Shown here: positions 38,401-44,400 of the stretch, piece after piece
Layout of the letters: each line of letters starts with the position of its first letter
How positions within the stretch are numbered: the stretch's first letter is position 1
Program-made: the position numbers and the translations under genes
Source: Papio anubis
Taxonomy: Eukaryota; Chordata; Mammalia; Primates; Cercopithecidae
Direction: 5' to 3'
DNA: 64,000 nt
Assembly (NCBI RefSeq): GCF_008728515.1
Contig: NC_044995.1
Coordinates: forward strand, 43,191,576 to 43,255,575
The notes under the pieces: model-generated
Told to the model about the DNA's origin: nothing
Database searches by the model: none
The model's input: the letters and a program-made list of their open reading frames with translations, nothing else

Positions 38401-41400
38401 ATGACTGCACCACTGCACTCCAGCCTCGTTGACAAAGCAAGACTCTGTCTCAAAATTAGTAATGTATTTACTTGGAAAAACTTTAAAGTCAGAAACTTTG
38501 TGTAGTCCCCAAACACAAGAGTGCCAAGCGGTATCCCAGCAAACGTATCACTGGTGTGAGCTACACCCAACTTGACACAAGGTAAAACCAAGGAAAGCAG
38601 CTTTCTCTGTGATCTCAACTACACCAGTACACAATCAATAGGTTTCCCTTCCCACGGGCTGGCAGATAAGGTGATGTTATGGCAGCTCCAATCCCTAGAT
38701 GTCTAGAACGCAACCTACCTGAGTACACAAAACTGGCTTCACACCACAAAGCAGGCCCCACAGAAGAACTACAACTGTTACCCAGGCCACTTGTCTACTC
38801 CAAAAGAAAAGTCCTTCACCAAAGTCTGCCAAACAAACTATCTGCCAAATCATCTCCTACTCTTTCCTGGAAAATGATGATGAAAGTGTTAGAAAAACTC
38901 ATAAAACATAACACAATCTACACATCATGGTCCACCAGAGGATTCACAGATGGAAATGAATTTTAATATTGTTACTTTTGAAGTCCCAAATACTTTAAGA
39001 TTTACAATAAAAAACATTCTGACACAGAGTCCATGATGAATATTTCCAGTCTGTTTTCACCAGACTGCTTAAACTCACCTATAAGCTACCAAATGTATAA
39101 ATAACTAATTATAGCCAAAGCAGGTAACAAAGTGTCTAACCTATATTCCACAGGTGCATACTATGGCTACCAATCAACTACCCAATGTAACCACAGAAGC
39201 TGAGTATTTGGTTTGGGGTTAATCCACATCACATGACTCACCATTGAGAAAGCGGCTCTCACCATGCTTAATGGGCACAGCACCTCTGCAAACAAATCCT
39301 TCCCTGGCTAATCATTCCCTCTGAGAGGTTTCCTCAGTAAAGAGGTTAGAACTATCTCTTGTCATTTCCAGCTTTTAAAAAATTGACCCTTTTGGAAATC
39401 TACCACCACCAACTCAATTCTTGATAGACTCGTAGAAAATGACCTTCAAAGAAATATCATTCAAGACACATATTCAAGCAGACTGGCCACGGTGGCTCAT
39501 GCCTGTAGTCCCAGCAGTTTGGGAGGCTGAGGTGAGTTGAGTGCTTGAATCCAGGAGTCTGAAACCAGCCTGGGTAACATGGCAAAACCGTGTCCCTACA
39601 AAAAAATACAAAAAATTAGCCAGGCATGTTGGTGCACGACTGTGCCCAGCAACGCAGAAAGAAGACAGCCTGGCTCCAGGAGGTCAAGGGTACAGTGAGC
39701 CAAGACTGCACCACTCACTACACTCCAGCCTGGGTAACAGAGGGAGACCCTGTCTCAGCAAGGAAAGGGGAAGAGAAGGGGAGGGGAGGGGAGAGACATA
39801 TTCAAGTTTAGATTATGTCATGGTATAAAAGTAATATCCTGAAAAGCTCTTTTTTTAACATGTCCAATCCTATTTTCTCACTATCTTCAGGATAAAATTA
39901 GGGGAATATTCTTCTCTAGTCCACGTATATGTATACATAAAAACTTAACTCTGCAAGTCTTTTTAACTTTTGGCTGGGCGCGGTGGCTCCCGCCTGTAAT
40001 CCCAGCACTTTGGGAGGCTGAGACGGGCAGACCACCTGAGGTCAGAAGTTCAAGACCAGCCTGGCCAACATGGTAGAAACCTGTCTCTACTAAAAATACA
40101 AAAATTAGGCCAGGCATGGTGGCTCACATCTGTAATCCCAGCACTTTGGGAGGCCGAGGCAGATGGATTATCTTAGGTCAGGAGTTTGAGACCAGCCTGG
40201 CCAACATGATCAAACCCTGTCTCTACTAAAAATACAAAAATTAGCTGGGCGTGGTAGCAGGCGCCTGTAATCCCAGCTACTCGAGAGGCTGAGGCAGGAG
40301 AATCGCTTGAACCCAGGAGGCGGAGGTTGAAATGAGCTGAGATTGTGCCAATGGACTCCAGCCTAGGCGACAAGAGTGAAACTCCGTCTCAAAAACAAAA
40401 CAAAAACAAAAATTAGCCGGGCATGGTGGTGGGCGCCTGTAATCCCAGCTACTCGCTACTTGGGAGGCCAAGGCAGGAGAATCACTTGAAAGGGAGGCAG
40501 AGGTTGCAGTGAGCCAAGACCACGCCACTGCACTCCAGCCTGGGCAACAAGAACAAAACTCCATCTCAAAAAATAAAAACAAAAAATAAAAAATAAATTA
40601 AAAATACAGTTAATGCCTGTAATCCCAGCACTTTGGGAGGCCAAGGTGGGTGGATCGCTTGAGCTCAGGAGTTCAAGAACAGCCTGGGCAACATGGTATA
40701 ACCCCATCTCTACAAAATATTAGCTAGGCATGGTACCATCTGCCTGTAGTCCTATTTACTCAGAAGGCTGAGGTGGAAGGATCGCTTGAGCCCAGGAGCT
40801 GGAGTACACTGGCTCTGGCTGGCTTGTTTTAAAGCCTGAACAGCAGAAGGCTAGGAGTGAATCAGTGATCAGTACACTGCACTCCAGCCTGAGGGACAAG
40901 AGTGAAACTCCATCTCAAAAAAAAAAAAAAAAAAAAAAACCAACTAATAAAAAGATTGTGCCTCTAACCTGCAAAAGACTACCAAATAGTGACTGCCTAC
41001 ACTCTCTTAACGTCTTCATGCCGTTCCCATGCATGACACTCACTACTTTTGAAGTTTCTAAATCAAGGGTCGAGTGCAGTTTGAAACGGCAATCCCAATA
41101 CCCTGAAATTGTGATCACATCTCCTGAGGGACAAGGACCCCTCTGCCCGCGTGGGAACCATCCCTTATATAAAGTGACTCATCACAGAAATCCCTTAAGT
41201 CCTGTGCTGCTCTAATGCATGTAAGGTGTGGAGAGCACTATTCACAGCACCATCCCAGCTCCAAGGCCACCACTGAGCTACCCACATGACTCAAGCTCTT
41301 TCCATCTCTAGTGCTTTACCAGCAAAACCAGCACAACCTGTATGCATGGTAGCTCAGAGGGACACTGTGACAATCAACAAAGAATGGCATAACAAAAAGC

Positions 41401-44400
41401 AGCTTATCTAGGGAAGTAGTACTGCATGTGGCTAAGAGCTAGGGTCACCATGTCATCACTAGGCCTCGGTCCTATGGAGGTTACCACCTACACGCTTACA
41501 GCTTTAAAAGAGACTCTTGGCCGGGCGCGGTGGCTCAAGCCTGTAATCCCAGCACTTTGGGAGGCCGGTGACTACGGATCACGAGGTCAAGAGACCATCC
41601 TGCATGACACGGTGAAAACCCTGCCTCTACTTAAAAAAAAATACAAAAAACTAGCCTGGCTGCAGGTGGTGGGGCATGCTCATAGTCCCAGCTACTCGGG
41701 AGCTGAGGCAGGAGAATGGCGTGAACCCTCGAGCGGAGCGCAGTGAGCTGAGATCCCGCCACTGCACTCCAGCCTGGCGGCAGAGCCAGACTCGTTCAAA
41801 AGACTCTGGCACACAGTAACTGAGGTAATGATGCCGTGGCTTTTCTTTTTTTTTCTTTTTTTTTGAGACGGAGTCTCGGCTTCTGCCGCCCAGGCTGGGA
41901 GGTGCAGTGGCCGACCTGCAGCCTTCACTGCAAGCTCCGGGCCCCGGTTCACTTTATTCTCCTCGGCCTCAGCCTCCGAAAGTAGTTGGGACTACAGGGC
42001 GCCGCCATCACGCCTGGCTAGTTTTTTGTATTTTTTTAGTAGAGACTGCTCTCACCAGAGCAGCCAGGATGATCTCGACTGACTCGGGATCCGCCTGCCT
42101 CGGCCTCCCAAAGTGCTGATTACAGGTTGACATCACCTCGGGCCGCAATGATGTATTTTTCTACCAATAATTTTATCGAGAAGGGTAGAGAGGCGGACTG
42201 ATTTACTCCTAGCCTTCTACTGTTCAGCTTTTAAAACAAGCCAACCACAGAGCCAAAGCTGAGAAAACCTAGGCATTACAATCATTATAAACTACCAAAG
42301 GGACAATTTAGCTTTTAACCCTAGGACCGCAAAATATGGTAATGGAGAAGCCCACTGGAGAACCACCCCTCCCAAAAAAAACAAGCAAGCTAATCTTCGC
42401 AGGCTAGTATCTCTTTCCCTAACCAGAAAAAAATCAAAGAGCAGAGTGAAAGCAAAGACCTGGCAGCATGCATTCAAATAATCCAAAACCCTGTCTTCTA
42501 ATCTTGAGCTCACAATCTGACATGCCTCCAAAGTCCTTTTCACCGAATAAACAATCGTTTTTTTAAGTACAGCAAACACTCAAATGCATTGTATAGAGAA
42601 TCTGATTTAAATAAAACAATTCAAATGACTGTTTACTGAGTGGTTACCAAGGTAGTATTATGAAAGCAGCAAGCTGCCTGGGAGTCAGGATGACCTCCCC
42701 TGGAGTCTTTAGATCAAGTTCCTGAACCTGGATTTAACTGTTTAAAACAAAGTTTTCTTGATTGTAAAAACAGAGTCAACCCTAACAGTACCTCCTCCGG
42801 AATCTAACCCTAAATACTTATTTTTATTTTTAAAAATAACCAATCCATCTGTGTCTGATTCACCCACAAAACTACTCAGGAAGGGGCTGGACATGGTGGC
42901 TCACGCCTGTAATCCCAGCACTTTGGGAGGCCAAGGTGGGCGGATCATGAAGTTAGGAGATCAAGACCATCCTGGCTAACAGGGTGGAATCCTGTCTCTA
43001 CTAAAAAAATACAAAAAAATTAGCCAGGCGTGGTAGTGGGCACCTGTAGTCCCAGCTACTCGGGAGGCTGAGGCAGGAGAATGGTGTGAACCCAGGAGGT
43101 GGAGCTTGCAGTGAACTGAAATAGCGCCCCTGCACTCCAGCCTGGGCGACAGAGCGAGACTCCGTCTCAAAAAATAATAATAATAAATAAAATAAAATAA
43201 TAAAAATAAAAATTACTCAAGAAGGGGAGCAAGCTAAGTCATTGAATTTATTTATGATACAACATTTAAATTTTTTTTAAAAACCTATACATTCCCCTAA
43301 AATGAACTTTTTTTTTCCCTGACTATACCCTAACGCTGAATCTTGACTGACTTTAAATGCAACAGATTTCTCATCAAAATTAAGCAAATCCTCTTCTCAC
43401 ACCCAGGAGAGAAGGAACTGCAAAACAAGATTTCCAACCTGGGTTCCCAGATGGAGCTCGCTAGCTCACTGCATTTTTGGTGCATACTCCACTCCTGGTA
43501 GAGACTGAAGTCCAAAGAATCAAGTTTCTATTTTCCTCCTGTCTCTCAAGGGCTTTCAAGATAAAAATCTAAATTCACTGCCCATTAGCTGGCCACCAGT
43601 GCTCCAACCTTAAAACGCTATAGCAACTTCAGTGTTTTTTGTTTCGTTTTGGTAGAGACAGGGTTTCACCATGTTGCCCAGGCTGGTCTTGAACTCCTGA
43701 GCTCAAATAGTCCTCTCACCTCAGCCTCCCAAAGTGCTGGGATTACAGGTGTGAGCCACTACACGCAGCACAACTTCAGTTCTTAATAAAGCATATACTC
43801 AAATCTCTGCTCTTTGGATACTCTCTTCTCTGCCTCTCCTCAACCATCTTCTACACCACTTTCACACGTCTTCCTGTCATGGAGGAACAGGTCCCTGCCG
43901 CCAGCAGGTGGCGGGGGTCACCTCCTCCATTCTTTCTACCAAGCAACTCCACTAACTTCTATCACAGCATAATTACCTTACTACAAATACGTTAATGGCC
44001 TCTCCACTCTGCATGGAGTGCAGACGTGTAGGCTTCTAAAGAGCTTTCCTTGTTAAGACTTGTGATGAAAAAAAAAAAAAAAGTTTTCCACAGGCTCTAT
44101 CAAAAATATCCAAGTGTTGCCAGCTTCCTAAACTATCCTCTGTGAAGCCAGTACTACACTTTGAGACTATGAGGCTCTTTCTCACAAGGGCTATTTTATT
44201 CTACAACTTGCAGGTTCCAATAGTCCACATGTATTTGTAAAATGACTCAGTCACAAAAAGACTATTTGAAAATGGACAGGGGAAAATGGAAAATTTGAAA
44301 TGCACCCCAGATGCTATAATCTATTAATTTACCCTCTCACCTAGCAAGGTTCTACCAGCACTCCTTCCTGCATACGGTAAATTTATCTTAAAGCTCTCCA

